Shown here: piece after piece, positions 6,972-14,504 of the stretch | How positions within the stretch are numbered: position 1 is the first letter of the stretch | Layout: every line of letters starts with the position of its first letter | NCBI GenBank assembly: GCA_009786345.1 | Contig: WQTJ01000115.1 | Span: 1 to 19,820, forward strand | Direction: 5' to 3' | DNA from: Dehalococcoidia bacterium | Lineage (GTDB): Bacteria; Chloroflexota; Dehalococcoidia; Dehalococcoidales; UBA1222 | Length of the DNA stretch: 19,820 nucleotides | Translations under genes and position numbers: made by a program | Notes under the pieces: generated by a model | Seen by the model: only the letters and a program-made list of their open reading frames with translations | Databases searched by the model: none | What the model was told of the DNA's origin: nothing

Positions 6972-9362
6972 CTAGCGCAAAACAGCACCCAACACACTTT
7001 GCAACTTGTGTAAAATGGCATCCATCACCTTATCTACTTCGGCATCTGTCAGTGTATGGTCCACTGACTGGAAAGTTAAACTATAAGCCAGCGATTTCTT
7101 ACCTTCTGCAACCTGTTTGCCAGCATACACATCAAACAGCGCAACCGATTTCACCAGCGAGAAGCTTTCAATAATATCCAGCACCTGTTGGTGGCTAATG
7201 CCAGTATCAAGCACCAATGCCAAATCGCGTATTACCACAGGGAAACGCGGCAATTGTTCATAGTGCGCACTGCCATTTGTATATGGCAAAATCTTAGTAA
7301 GGTCAATTTCAAACAGATAAGTATTTACCGGCAGCTCAAATACCTGTGCCACTTTGGGGTGAATTGCACCAAGCACACCGATTTCCTGATTATTCAATAT
7401 GATGGATGCCTGGCTTCCCATATGTAACCCTGCGTCCGTACTAACTTGGAATACTGCCTTTATATCAAGTGCCTCCAGCAAGCCATCTACAGCACCTTTG
7501 GCATCAAAGAAATCTATAGGCTCTTTACGCCCAAGCCACACTTTTTCTATCCCAGTGGAAGTAAGCACTCCGCATAGGATTTCCGGCTCATACGGCAAAT
7601 CTCCAATTTTCTGCAGATAGACATGTCCTACTTCAAAAAAGCAGATAGCCCCTTCTTCTCTGTGGATATTGGCACTTAAGGCAGACAGCACATTGCCGCG
7701 CAAGTTTGTACGCAAGCATTCCTCTTCGCTGCTCATGGGATGAGCCACACGTAGCGGCTCACAAGTTAACTCCGCATTTAAACCTTTTCCCAATGTTTGG
7801 CGGTTAGTTAAGGCATACGTAATCAGTTCTTGAAAGCCAAAACCCGCCAGTGTCTGCCGTACTTTCAGGCGCAAACCTAATCTTGCATCAGGGTTCTGCT
7901 GCGGCATCTCACCGGAAAGCAAGCGATCAGGTATATGCTCATAACCCATAATACGCGCGATATCTTCTATGAAATCAGCATCTATACGCAAGTCGCTACG
8001 CCAATATGGGGGCATAACCTCGAAAGTATCACCCGCGATACACTTTATTTGGCAGCCAGCAGACGCAAGCGTCTTTTCAATCTGCGATGCAGGAACATCT
8101 AACCCTAGTATGCGCTTGACCTCAGCACCAGTCAGTTTGATCGGTGCGGCTTCCTTGCGGCCGGGGTAATGGTCAATAATTCCATCTGCAGCCACAGCGC
8201 CGCACAACTCCACCATCAGTTGCATTGCCCTGCACAATGCCGGCAATGTTAATTCAGCACGAATACCGCGCTCAAAGCGCGCCGATGCCTCACTGGGCAA
8301 CTTAAGTTGCACCTGCGTATTATGCACGCTGGCGGCTTTGAAACTAGCCGACTCAATCAACACAGAAGTGGTAGCATCCGTCACTTCGGAAGTGGCACCA
8401 CCCATCACACCAGCCACCGCAATAGCACGATTAGGATCAGCAATAACCAACATGTCCGGGCTCAGCCTGCGCTCCACTCCATCCAAAGTAGTCAGTATTT
8501 CACCTTCAGCAGCACGCCGCACTACAATCTTGCCAGAGCCAATATCGTTATAGTCAAAAGCATGCAGCGGCTGTCCGTATTCCATCATTACAAAGTTGGT
8601 AATATCCACAACATTATTGATAGAGCGCACTCCGGCAGCAGCTAATGCTTCTTTCAGCCACTGCGGAGATGAACCGACCTTAACACCAGTCACCAGCCCC
8701 GCACAGTAGCGCGGACATAGCTCAAAATCCTTAATTTCGGCAGAAACACTCTCATTAATAGAGCGCCTTGCACATACATAATCCAAATTCGGTTCGCGCA
8801 CAGCAGCCCCAGTAAGAGCCGCCACTTCATGGGCAATACCCAGCATTGAGAGCATATCAGGGCGATTGGGCGTTACTTCCAAGTCAAAAATCACATCGCC
8901 CATATAGTCCGCCAGTTTGTCACCCAGCGGAGCATCAGATGGCAACACCAAAATACCATCATGGTTTTTGGAAAGCCCCAATTCCATCTCGGAGCAGACC
9001 ATCCCTTCAGAAAGCACTCCTCTTATTTTGTTGGTTTTAAGCACTATCTTCTCACCGCTGTGCCCATCAATCAAATGCGCCCCGGCACGAGCAAACGCTA
9101 TTTTGTCGCCGATGGCGAGGTTCGGAGCGCCGCAAACCACTGTTATTTGCTCTTCGCCCAAGCTAACAGTTGCTAAACGCAAGCGATCAGCGTTTGGATG
9201 CGGATTTACAGCAACTATCTTCCCTATGAAAACATTGCCCCATCCACCGATAACATCCACATGAGCCACTTCTGTCCCGGCCAGCGTTATACGCTTAGCC
9301 AGCACCTCAGGTGAGCTATTTATATCAACGTAGCGACGCAACCATTTAAGCGAACACTTCAT
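6972..9362 (-). CDS. pheT: Phenylalanyl-tRNA synthetase beta subunit
   Basis: PheT is the large subunit of the cytosolic alpha2beta2 PheRS. It binds tRNA, carries the editing site and holds the catalytic PheS subunit. From the ATG at 9362 it has 796 residues, the usual length. I chose this start over the ATG eight codons upstream because MKCSLKWLRRYV is the family's normal N-terminus and GGGAG lies 6 nt before it. In order: EMAPII-like tRNA-binding domain (about 40-150, with NPHPNADRLRLA), B3/B4 editing domain (including HNTQVQLKLPSEASARFERG), B5 domain, the catalytic-like core, and a C-terminal FDX-ACB anticodon-binding domain (LPRFPVVIRDLALVLD to the end). pheS, usually directly upstream, is absent here. 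The product looks intact. Confidence 0.97.
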   Translation of the reverse strand: MKCSLKWLRRYVDINSSPEVLAKRITLAGTEVAHVDVIGGWGNVFIGKIVAVNPHPNADRLRLATVSLGEEQITVVCGAPNLAIGDKIAFARAGAHLIDGHSGEKIVLKTNKIRGVLSEGMVCSEMELGLSKNHDGILVLPSDAPLGDKLADYMGDVIFDLEVTPNRPDMLSMLGIAHEVAALTGAAVREPNLDYVCARRSINESVSAEIKDFELCPRYCAGLVTGVKVGSSPQWLKEALAAAGVRSINNVVDITNFVMMEYGQPLHAFDYNDIGSGKIVVRRAAEGEILTTLDGVERRLSPDMLVIADPNRAIAVAGVMGGATSEVTDATTSVLIESASFKAASVHNTQVQLKLPSEASARFERGIRAELTLPALCRAMQLMVELCGAVAADGIIDHYPGRKEAAPIKLTGAEVKRILGLDVPASQIEKTLASAGCQIKCIAGDTFEVMPPYWRSDLRIDADFIEDIARIMGYEHIPDRLLSGEMPQQNPDARLGLRLKVRQTLAGFGFQELITYALTNRQTLGKGLNAELTCEPLRVAHPMSSEEECLRTNLRGNVLSALSANIHREEGAICFFEVGHVYLQKIGDLPYEPEILCGVLTSTGIEKVWLGRKEPIDFFDAKGAVDGLLEALDIKAVFQVSTDAGLHMGSQASIILNNQEIGVLGAIHPKVAQVFELPVNTYLFEIDLTKILPYTNGSAHYEQLPRFPVVIRDLALVLDTGISHQQVLDIIESFSLVKSVALFDVYAGKQVAEGKKSLAYSLTFQSVDHTLTDAEVDKVMDAILHKLQSVLGAVLR

Positions 9363-9393
9363 AGACAACTCCCTATAAGAAAACAAAGGGCGA

Positions 9394-9415
9394 GTTCGCT
9401 TTGTGTCAAGCGAAC
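9394..9415. repeat. 8-bp-arm inverted repeat in the pheT leader
   Basis: GTTCGCTT (9394-9401) and AAGCGAAC (9408-9415) form a perfect stem around a 6-base loop, 32 bp upstream of the pheT start. It may be a 5'-UTR hairpin or an operator. On the plus strand GGAATTTTTAG follows the stem, so it could alternatively be a weak terminator for + strand transcription. No known aminoacyl-tRNA synthetase leader was recognised. Confidence 0.45.
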
Positions 9416-10079
9416 GGAATTTTTAGAATACCAAACCTAATGTTCAATATCTTCATTTTATCATTTCCCCGATTATCTTGTCGCCAGTAGCAACACAGCT
9501 AGCCGAGCCAGCCATGGTACAATGCCGCTTGGTTTATATCATCTAGACTATATGCTGTCCAACAACGAGGGATACATCAATCAACGGCGGATTGATGTGG
9601 CAAGATAGCTAAAGGCTGATTGATTTGGCTTGTAATAATATTGATTGATAGTCATTCATTTTTGCGTTATAGTAGAGAGTGTAATTGGGAGATTACCACG
9701 TGAGAAACCACCCAAAATGGCGGCATGGGTTCGACTGACACAAACACTTATCGTTTCGCTGGTGAGTACTTCAATATCGTATAACTACTATATTCACGCC
9801 CAGATATATCCGCCATTATTCGCACCTCATTGTGAATACGGACGAAATAATGCCCAGGTCTTACTTATGATCCATATACGGCGTACGACACAGTAGCAGA
9901 GGTGTTAATTCAGCGTATTTGATATATTAATAGCTCGTTTCGCTTATTTCCCTTGGTATCAAATACCGACTACTTTTCGTTACCGAGAACTTCTCCTTGG
10001 CAAGTGAGCCCTAATGGATTGAGGATACGAAACATTAATTTTTCAATTACGGATAAGTTTATAAGGTAGGGTTGTTTTT
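9416..10079. other. Gene-poor region upstream of pheT and the NTPase gene
   Basis: These roughly 660 bp separate two divergent genes and hold no convincing coding sequence. The longest frame (9645-9896, +) has no ribosome binding site, recognisable motif or coding-like composition. A 9-bp inverted repeat, ACATCAATC (9574-9582) and GATTGATGT (9590-9598), lies near several further TTGATT/GATTGA copies up to about 9650. The stretch may contain eroded gene remnants that I could not identify. Confidence 0.4.
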
Positions 10080-10658
10080 ATGCATCTGTTTATTCAAGGG
10101 CAATCTCGTATTGGTAAATCGACTTTGCTACGAAATACTCTGATACCTGTTGCCGCAAGCGTAGCTGGTTTTGTAACGCAACGTCTTATGGAAAATGAAA
10201 AAGTGATAGGTTACAGAGCTTTGAGTATAGCTGGTGACTTACCGCTTTTAGAAACGGGCTATGAGACCAACCAATCAGGAATATTTTTAATTAACTTCCA
10301 ATTAGATATTTCTGTTTTAGAAAGCGTCATCCTGCTAGTAGAACAAGCTACGAAAAGCCCTAGCTGTAAGCTCATATTGCTGGATGAAATCGGTGGTGTT
10401 GAATTAAAGTCGGGAGTATTTTTTGATGCGCTACTGCGGATTATGAATGGAGAAAAACCTTGTATTGGAGTTTGGAAGTCTACTTCTAATTTATCCCATA
10501 CCATATCAAGGCTGAAACTGAATAATGAATATCTGAACCCTCATGACAGCTTAGAGCAAATTGTCCGATCAAAAGGTGAGCTTCTGACAGTTACAGATGC
10601 AAACAAGGAATCATTGCATGGATATATTAAAAAGTATATCCAGCAGATGATTAAGTGA
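10080..10658 (+). CDS. THEP1-like nucleoside-triphosphatase (NTPase_1 family)
   Basis: This is a predicted small P-loop NTPase of the THEP1/NTPase_1 family, whose characterised members hydrolyse ATP, GTP and other NTPs in vitro; the cellular role is not settled. The 192-residue length is typical. The Walker A motif is GQSRIGKS (residues 7-14). The family's GF-T-x-x-(hydrophobic) segment appears as VAGFVTQRL, followed by GYRAL. Walker B with the DEIG signature is LILLDEIGGVEL (D102, E103). It converges on the modA remnant with a 17-bp gap and lies next to molybdate-uptake genes. A link to molybdenum metabolism is inference from this position only. The ATG at 10080 is preceded at some distance by AAGG, so the ribosome binding site is weak. 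Confidence 0.82.
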   Translation: MHLFIQGQSRIGKSTLLRNTLIPVAASVAGFVTQRLMENEKVIGYRALSIAGDLPLLETGYETNQSGIFLINFQLDISVLESVILLVEQATKSPSCKLILLDEIGGVELKSGVFFDALLRIMNGEKPCIGVWKSTSNLSHTISRLKLNNEYLNPHDSLEQIVRSKGELLTVTDANKESLHGYIKKYIQQMIK

Positions 10659-10675
10659 TAAGCCTTAGCTATTTT

Positions 10676-11423
10676 CTATTGAGAAGCAATAACAAAGCCG
10701 TATTTTTCAAATATTGCCTTTGCTTCCTTGCTTAAGAGGAAATCCAGATACTTTTGAGTGACATCTTGATTTTTGCTTTCTATGATTTTTGCTGCCGGAT
10801 AAACAATCTTGGCATTGACCGCATCCGGACCAGTGGCTACTACCTTTACTTTATCATTGGCAAGAGCATCCGTTGAATATACAACACCAACGTCTGCATT
10901 ACCAGTTGCTACAGTTGTCGCTACCTGCTGTACATCAGTGAACTGTACAATAGCTTCTTTGGCATAAGCACCGGCTGGCACCGATTCAGGAGCTCCGATT
11001 GCCAAAGTTTTACCAGGAGCATTGGCAATGTCGTTAAAACCACTGATGTTCCATGTGCTATCTTTGGGGACAATGAGCACAATATTGTTGTTCAAGCAAG
11101 TTCTTGCGGGAGCCGCCCAACAGCAGGTTTTTATTTTGCAGATTGTCCATCTGAGCTGCCGCCGCTGAGATGAAAATATCAGCCTGCCCAGGCGCCGCAT
11201 TTTCAATCTTCCACTGTAACGTACCTGACCCGTCAAAGTTGGGTCCAATTTTAATATTGGAGTTCTGTTGTATGTATAAGTCGTTGATTTCAGTAAGAGC
11301 TTTTTGCAGACTTTGGGCGGCGAAGACTTTCAGAGTGATTTCTTTGGCGTTGCACCCAACTGTGGAAACCAGCAAAAATATTGCCGCCAAAAGAGCTGGC
11401 ATCCACTTGATTAGTTTGCGCAT
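10676..11423 (-). pseudogene. modA: Molybdate ABC transporter substrate-binding lipoprotein, frameshifted
   Basis: ModA captures molybdate (or tungstate) outside the cell for ModBC. The N-terminal part (ATG at 11423, GGAG 8 nt upstream) has a lipoprotein signal peptide ending in STVGC, then KVFAAQSLQKALTEI and GQADIFISAAAAQMDNL. At about 11090 the frame stops making sense and terminates some 25 bases later (stop near 11058). The rest (NNNIVLIVPKDSTW through VQQVATTVATGNADVGVVYSTDA to the end) continues in another frame to 10676. One extra base, or two missing, near SRKNLL explains it, and both parts together give a full-length ModA of about 248 residues. Either the gene is recently inactivated or the base is a sequencing or assembly error. 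The rest of the protein is well preserved, so any inactivation is recent. Confidence 0.88.
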
Positions 11424-11446
11424 TAATGTTCTCCATTATTGTTTTT

Positions 11447-11466
11447 GCAGTGCTGATAAACACTGC
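11447..11466. repeat. Small inverted repeat in the modA leader
   Basis: GCAGTG (11447-11452) and CACTGC (11461-11466) are complementary around 8 bases, about 24 bp upstream of the modA start codon in the modE-modA gap. It could be a regulatory hairpin or operator half-sites, but a 6-bp stem is weak evidence. Confidence 0.25.
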
Positions 11467-11550
11467 TTATCGAGAATATCACTCGCAATGTGTTCCATTG
11501 TCAGCCGATTATAAATGACGATAATTCAACAGGAGTTAATACCTATCCGG

Positions 11551-11934
11551 TTAGTCTGCGGCAATTGCTTTTGATATTTGAGCGCATAGTTTGCGGTATT
11601 GGGCAACTGCTTTACGTCCTTCATCAGTTAGCATAGCATGCCCACCACCAGCTCCACCTGTACTTTTTTCAACCAATGGTGACGGCGCCATGCGATTCAT
11701 AGCATCAACCCAAAGCCATGCATTACGGTATGTCAATTTCATTGCTCGTGCAGCAGCAGCAAGGGATCCATATTTTTCAATATTTTCCAGTAATAAAGCT
11801 CGTCCGCCACCAACATACAGCTCGCCATCTTTCTCAATCCAAACACTCGCTTGAACACTGTAGCCCTCTTTCGGATGCCGCCCGAAACGTGAAAGCTTAA
11901 GCCTACTGGGTTTCTGTGACTTAACACTGTCCAT
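11551..11934 (-). CDS. ModE-type winged-helix DNA-binding protein without molybdate-binding domain
   Basis: This is a predicted transcription regulator related to the N-terminal DNA-binding domain of ModE, which represses molybdate uptake genes when molybdate is bound. The helix-turn-helix is clear (KYGSLAAAARAMKLTYRNAW), followed by the glycine-rich wing (GGAGGGHAMLTDEGR). At 127 residues it lacks the two MOP (molbindin) domains of E. coli ModE, so ligand sensing must be absent or done elsewhere. I prefer the ATG at 11934, with AGGAG about 10 nt upstream; the frame could start 18 codons earlier at an ATG (11988) without a good ribosome binding site. It lies upstream of modA on the same strand (127-bp gap), consistent with co-transcription and regulation of the mod genes. 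Confidence 0.82.
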   Translation of the reverse strand: MDSVKSQKPSRLKLSRFGRHPKEGYSVQASVWIEKDGELYVGGGRALLLENIEKYGSLAAAARAMKLTYRNAWLWVDAMNRMAPSPLVEKSTGGAGGGHAMLTDEGRKAVAQYRKLCAQISKAIAAD

Positions 11935-12125
11935 TAAACTTTTGCTCCTATCAATAATCCGCTTAAATACTATTGTAAATCTAACCATCCATCAAAGACA
12001 AGACGTTGGCATTCTCTTACAAAGAGAGTTTCGCGTCCTTTTACGCTCAGGGTATACCAGATGTTTAATTCTCAGCTGTAGTACGCAACGTTCTGCACAC
12101 TGATCTCTAGTCAAGCAGCTTTGGT

Positions 12126-13040
12126 TTAGTTTTCAATGATGTTTTTATATCTTTGGTATAGATTGTTAATACCTTGAGAATCTGTGCTTTCACTGCCGCC
12201 AAGCTGGTTAAGCTCATCTTGAAGAATACTCAGAAGCCTAATACGATTCTCTTGTTCTCTCAACAAGGCCTCATCCCGATTGTCCACCAAGTTCCCACCG
12301 CTATTAATGAGCTCAATAATTCTCTCACTGCGGTTAATCTGATATGCGATATCAGCTGCCAAGCGTTCAGGAGTAATGTCTGAAATCACAACTACTATTT
12401 TTTCGTGGGCAATTCCTCTTATCCAATAACCACCGGGGTTAATGCCTTCATGAATCTCTGCGATCAAGTTCTCGGAGTATGTTGGCTTAATCACAGTAAC
12501 ACTTGGGATTGGAGCAGTGCCGTCTACCCATTTTGCTCCAACGCAAATACTAAACTCCATTTCAGAAATTTTGTTCTTAGCAACTACTGGCATAACACAA
12601 TCAATAATTACTGTACCTGCGCCTCCGTTGGTATCACCAGGGTTATAACTCCCAATAACAACTTCTCCGAGACTCGACATTTCAAAACTGCGTTCAAAGC
12701 CAATGTTATCTACATACGTACATAAAATGTCTTCAACATAGCAACCTTCGGGAAAGTAAAAACTCACACCGGCCCAGTCATTTGGCGCAATAACGATAGA
12801 TGCCACAATTTTGATATCCAAAACATCTGGTTTAGATTGAGATACGAGGATGGTGCCCTGTGTTGACGAGCCAATTTCTTCAGCAACAACATTGAAGTCA
12901 CTGCGTCCGAGTAAACTTGAATAACTTGTAGCATGTTCCCATTTAGGGCTTCTGAAGCTACAACCAGTCATAACTGCAAGTGCAATGAGGCACATGAAAA
13001 TAATCAACGATATCTTATATTTCCATATAGCGCTGTTCAT
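12126..13040 (-). CDS. Predicted lipoprotein of unknown function
   Basis: I do not recognise this family. From the ATG at 13040 (GGAG 5 nt upstream; an in-frame ATG at 13079 is less likely) the product has 304 residues. A charged start and hydrophobic core (KISLIIFMCLIALAV) lead to the lipobox VMTGC, so it should be a lipid-anchored protein outside the membrane. The middle is beta-rich with aromatic and glycine stretches (WAGVSFYFPEGCYVEDIL, GSYNPGDTNGGAGTVIIDC). The last 60 residues or so are charged and leucine-rich and probably helical or coiled-coil (NRDEALLREQENRIRLLSIL). It lies between the two halves of the molybdate locus, transcribed away from modBC, with a large palindrome just upstream of its start. 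Nothing links it functionally to molybdate transport. It may have arrived as an insertion. Confidence 0.75.
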   Translation of the reverse strand: MNSAIWKYKISLIIFMCLIALAVMTGCSFRSPKWEHATSYSSLLGRSDFNVVAEEIGSSTQGTILVSQSKPDVLDIKIVASIVIAPNDWAGVSFYFPEGCYVEDILCTYVDNIGFERSFEMSSLGEVVIGSYNPGDTNGGAGTVIIDCVMPVVAKNKISEMEFSICVGAKWVDGTAPIPSVTVIKPTYSENLIAEIHEGINPGGYWIRGIAHEKIVVVISDITPERLAADIAYQINRSERIIELINSGGNLVDNRDEALLREQENRIRLLSILQDELNQLGGSESTDSQGINNLYQRYKNIIEN

Positions 13041-13090
13041 AAATACTCCATCCACATTTCTCACCGCAGTCCATAGCATAGTGACACGTT

Positions 13091-13138
13091 AGTTGACAAT
13101 ATCTATATATCACCATAGATATATAGATATTGTCAACT
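13091..13138. repeat. Perfect 21-bp-arm inverted repeat between the lipoprotein gene and an antitoxin-like remnant
   Basis: The arms at 13091-13111 and 13118-13138 are exactly complementary over 21 bp around a 6-base loop. The outer part reads AGTTGACAATATCTATATAT. Slightly offset outer sequences AGTGAC (13080-13085) and GTCACT (13148-13153) extend the symmetry. It lies 50 bp upstream of the lipoprotein start and 48 bp upstream of the antitoxin-like start, in a divergent arrangement, as expected for a shared operator. Confidence 0.85.
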
Positions 13139-13186
13139 GAAGATATCGTCACTTGATAAAACCGCTCTCATTGAGAGATATTGATT

Positions 13187-13426
13187 ATGGCTCAAACAAC
13201 GACTTTCAGTGTCCGAATGGATTCAGCGATAAAGAACAAGCTACGATTTCTCTCTTGTGTACATCAATACCACATGCCCGCTCGTAAACAATCTCCATGC
13301 TTTACTATTGAGTCGTTAGATTGGAATAGCAGTACTGCTGATAATGGCAGAGCAATCGTGCACAGATTAGCTATCCGCCGCACAAGTATGGCTAAAGATA
13401 CTTATGAACCCATAGATAAAGACTGA
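13187..13426 (+). pseudogene. Decayed RelB/DinJ-like antitoxin reading frame
   Basis: The first 16 or so residues (AQTTTFSVRMDSAIKNKL) closely resemble the N-terminus of RelB/DinJ ribbon-helix-helix antitoxins. A later MPA and FTI occur with the spacing of the family's GMPAS...F segment. The rest of the 79-residue frame does not match the family: the second helix and the conserved RIPFEI-like tail are scrambled or missing. No RelE/YafQ-type toxin gene follows; transposase remnants begin within 15 bp. The ATG at 13187 has GAGAG upstream. I read it as a degraded, orphan antitoxin that may still encode a DNA-binding N-terminus. A divergent functional antitoxin cannot be excluded. Confidence 0.5.
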
Positions 13427-13437
13427 AACTGACCAAG

Positions 13438-13637
13438 TATGAAGGCTTTCACACTTTCATTAATAATCTTTCTTCGGTATTTTGTCGGAATGACTACGTG
13501 ATAGTCACATTGGAATACGCTGTGGTCTTTTTTACGGTATATGCTTGGGGCATTCCCAACTATTTTACATTTGCTCGCTCTTTTTGAGCTACAGCCGACT
13601 CTGTTACGACTCCATCCCCGACCATGAGGTCGGGGAT
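13438..13637 (-). mobile_element. 5'-end remnant of an IS200/IS605-family element
   Basis: On the minus strand, codons between 13557 and 13438 encode GNAPSIYRKKDHSVFQCDYH followed by VVIPTKYRRKIINESVKAFI. This matches the N-terminus of Y1 (HUH) transposase TnpA of IS200/IS605 elements (H-S-V-F/Y, Y-H, KYRRK). The frame then leaves the family, so the HUH motif and catalytic tyrosine are missing. No ATG, GTG or TTG start is apparent just before the conserved part. Upstream of it lies a strong hairpin typical of the subterminal ends of these elements. The element is a dead left-end fragment. Its truncation point falls next to the antitoxin remnant, so one deletion could have removed the rest. 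Confidence 0.72.
13614..13637. repeat. IS200/IS605-type end hairpin
   Basis: ATCCCCGACC (13614-13623) and GGTCGGGGAT (13628-13637) form a perfect 10-bp stem with an ATGA loop. Hairpins of this kind are recognised by Y1 transposases at element ends. TTTATTG follows on the plus strand, so it might also reduce + strand read-through into modBC. Confidence 0.75.
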
Positions 13638-13640
13638 TTA

Positions 13641-13669
13641 TTGTCGGTATTAAATGCTTATTGTATAAT
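13641..13669 (+). promoter_or_regulatory. Putative sigma-70 promoter of modBC
   Basis: TTGTCG (13641-13646) is followed by a 17-bp spacer and a perfect TATAAT (13664-13669). Transcription would start near 13676, leaving a leader of about 130 nt before modB with a small hairpin GGCAT/ATGCC (13700-13713). The promoter begins 4 bp beyond the IS hairpin. Confidence 0.55.
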
Positions 13670-13805
13670 ACAGTATATCTTTGGTAACATATTACAAACG
13701 GCATGGTCATGCCAAATTATATCGGGCAGAGATAAGTGCGGCGTGCAGGCTGGCAAGACAACCTGTGCTTTGGGTTACTTTCCTTTGTCAGCTGGATTAA
13801 AAAAA

Positions 13806-14495
13806 ATGAATGTATCATACTGGACGCCCATTTGGATATCCATTAAAACGGTGCTCACTTCCACGGTAATTACCTTTTTCCTTGGGATTGCGGCAGCGCA
13901 CTGGATGTCGCGTTATAACGGAAAACTGAAGACTATAATTGACGGCATATTTCTTATTCCAATGGTGCTGCCGCCTACAGTCGTTGGTTATTGGTTGCTT
14001 ATGTTTTTCGGCATAAACGGTGTGGGCGGGAAGTTTTTTGACCTTTTTAATTACAAAATAGCATTTACATGGCAGGCAACTGTTATTGCCGCAGTGATAA
14101 TGGCATTTCCTCTGATGTATATGACGGCACGAGGTGCGTTTGAGCAGGTAGAGCCGAATCTTCAAAAAGCTGCGCGTACATTGGGAGCTAGTGAATGGCG
14201 CATTTTCTGGACAGTAACAATGCCGCTGGCTTGGCCCGGTGTGGCTGCCGCCACAGTGCTGGCATTGGCACGTACGCTTGGCGAGTTCGGGGCCACAATG
14301 ATGCTGGCAGGCAATATCCCAACTAAAACATCCACCATTCCAATAGCTATATATTACGCCATAAATGGCAACGACGATCATAGGGCACAAGTATTATCGC
14401 TGGTTGTAATGGCATTTTCCTTTGTTTCATTAGCTTTGGTTAGTGTTTGGAACCGCCGTAGCAAGCGCACAAAAGGAATGATGATATCTGAATAG
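13806..14495 (+). CDS. modB: Molybdate ABC transporter permease ModB
   Basis: ModB forms the membrane channel of the molybdate (possibly tungstate) importer, working as a dimer with ModC ATPases and ModA. From the ATG at 13806 it has 229 residues, the family's usual size. The frame is open back to 13545, but that extension runs through the IS remnant and promoter and is not coding. Hydrophobic segments span the protein, starting with SIKTVLTSTVITFFLGIAAA. Family signatures are IPMVLPPTVVGYWLL, the EAA loop that docks on ModC (AARTLGASEWRIFWTVTMPL) and ARTLGEFGATMMLAGNIP. The ribosome binding site is weak (GGA, then an A-run). modC follows 9 bp downstream. No intact modA precedes it. Confidence 0.93.
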   Translation: MNVSYWTPIWISIKTVLTSTVITFFLGIAAAHWMSRYNGKLKTIIDGIFLIPMVLPPTVVGYWLLMFFGINGVGGKFFDLFNYKIAFTWQATVIAAVIMAFPLMYMTARGAFEQVEPNLQKAARTLGASEWRIFWTVTMPLAWPGVAAATVLALARTLGEFGATMMLAGNIPTKTSTIPIAIYYAINGNDDHRAQVLSLVVMAFSFVSLALVSVWNRRSKRTKGMMISE

Positions 14496-14504
14496 AGAGA
14501 AAAT

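Noticed and set aside
9381..9409. TTGACA (9409-9404, minus strand) as a pheT promoter
   Set aside because: At 16-18 bp spacing the -10 candidates match consensus at only about two positions. The hexamer is largely a by-product of the hairpin.
9700..9760. GGGTTCGACT-like sequence suggesting a tRNA or tmRNA end
   Set aside because: No matching acceptor, D or anticodon stem and no CCA end could be built around it.
9645..9896. An 83-codon plus-strand frame in the gene-poor region
   Set aside because: No ribosome binding site, no motif, and a composition not resembling neighbouring genes. A decayed gene is possible but cannot be supported.
11058..11423. Two separate genes instead of one broken modA
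   Set aside because: Both parts align head-to-tail with a single ModA, and the C-terminal part has no start, ribosome binding site or signal peptide of its own.
13545..13805. 87-codon N-terminal extension of ModB
   Set aside because: The extension crosses the IS hairpin, the putative promoter and untranslated leader. The ModB family starts at MNVSYWTPIW (13806).
13676..13805. A molybdenum-cofactor or other riboswitch in the modB leader
   Set aside because: Apart from one 5-bp hairpin, I could not match the conserved sequence blocks of the Moco or cobalamin riboswitches.
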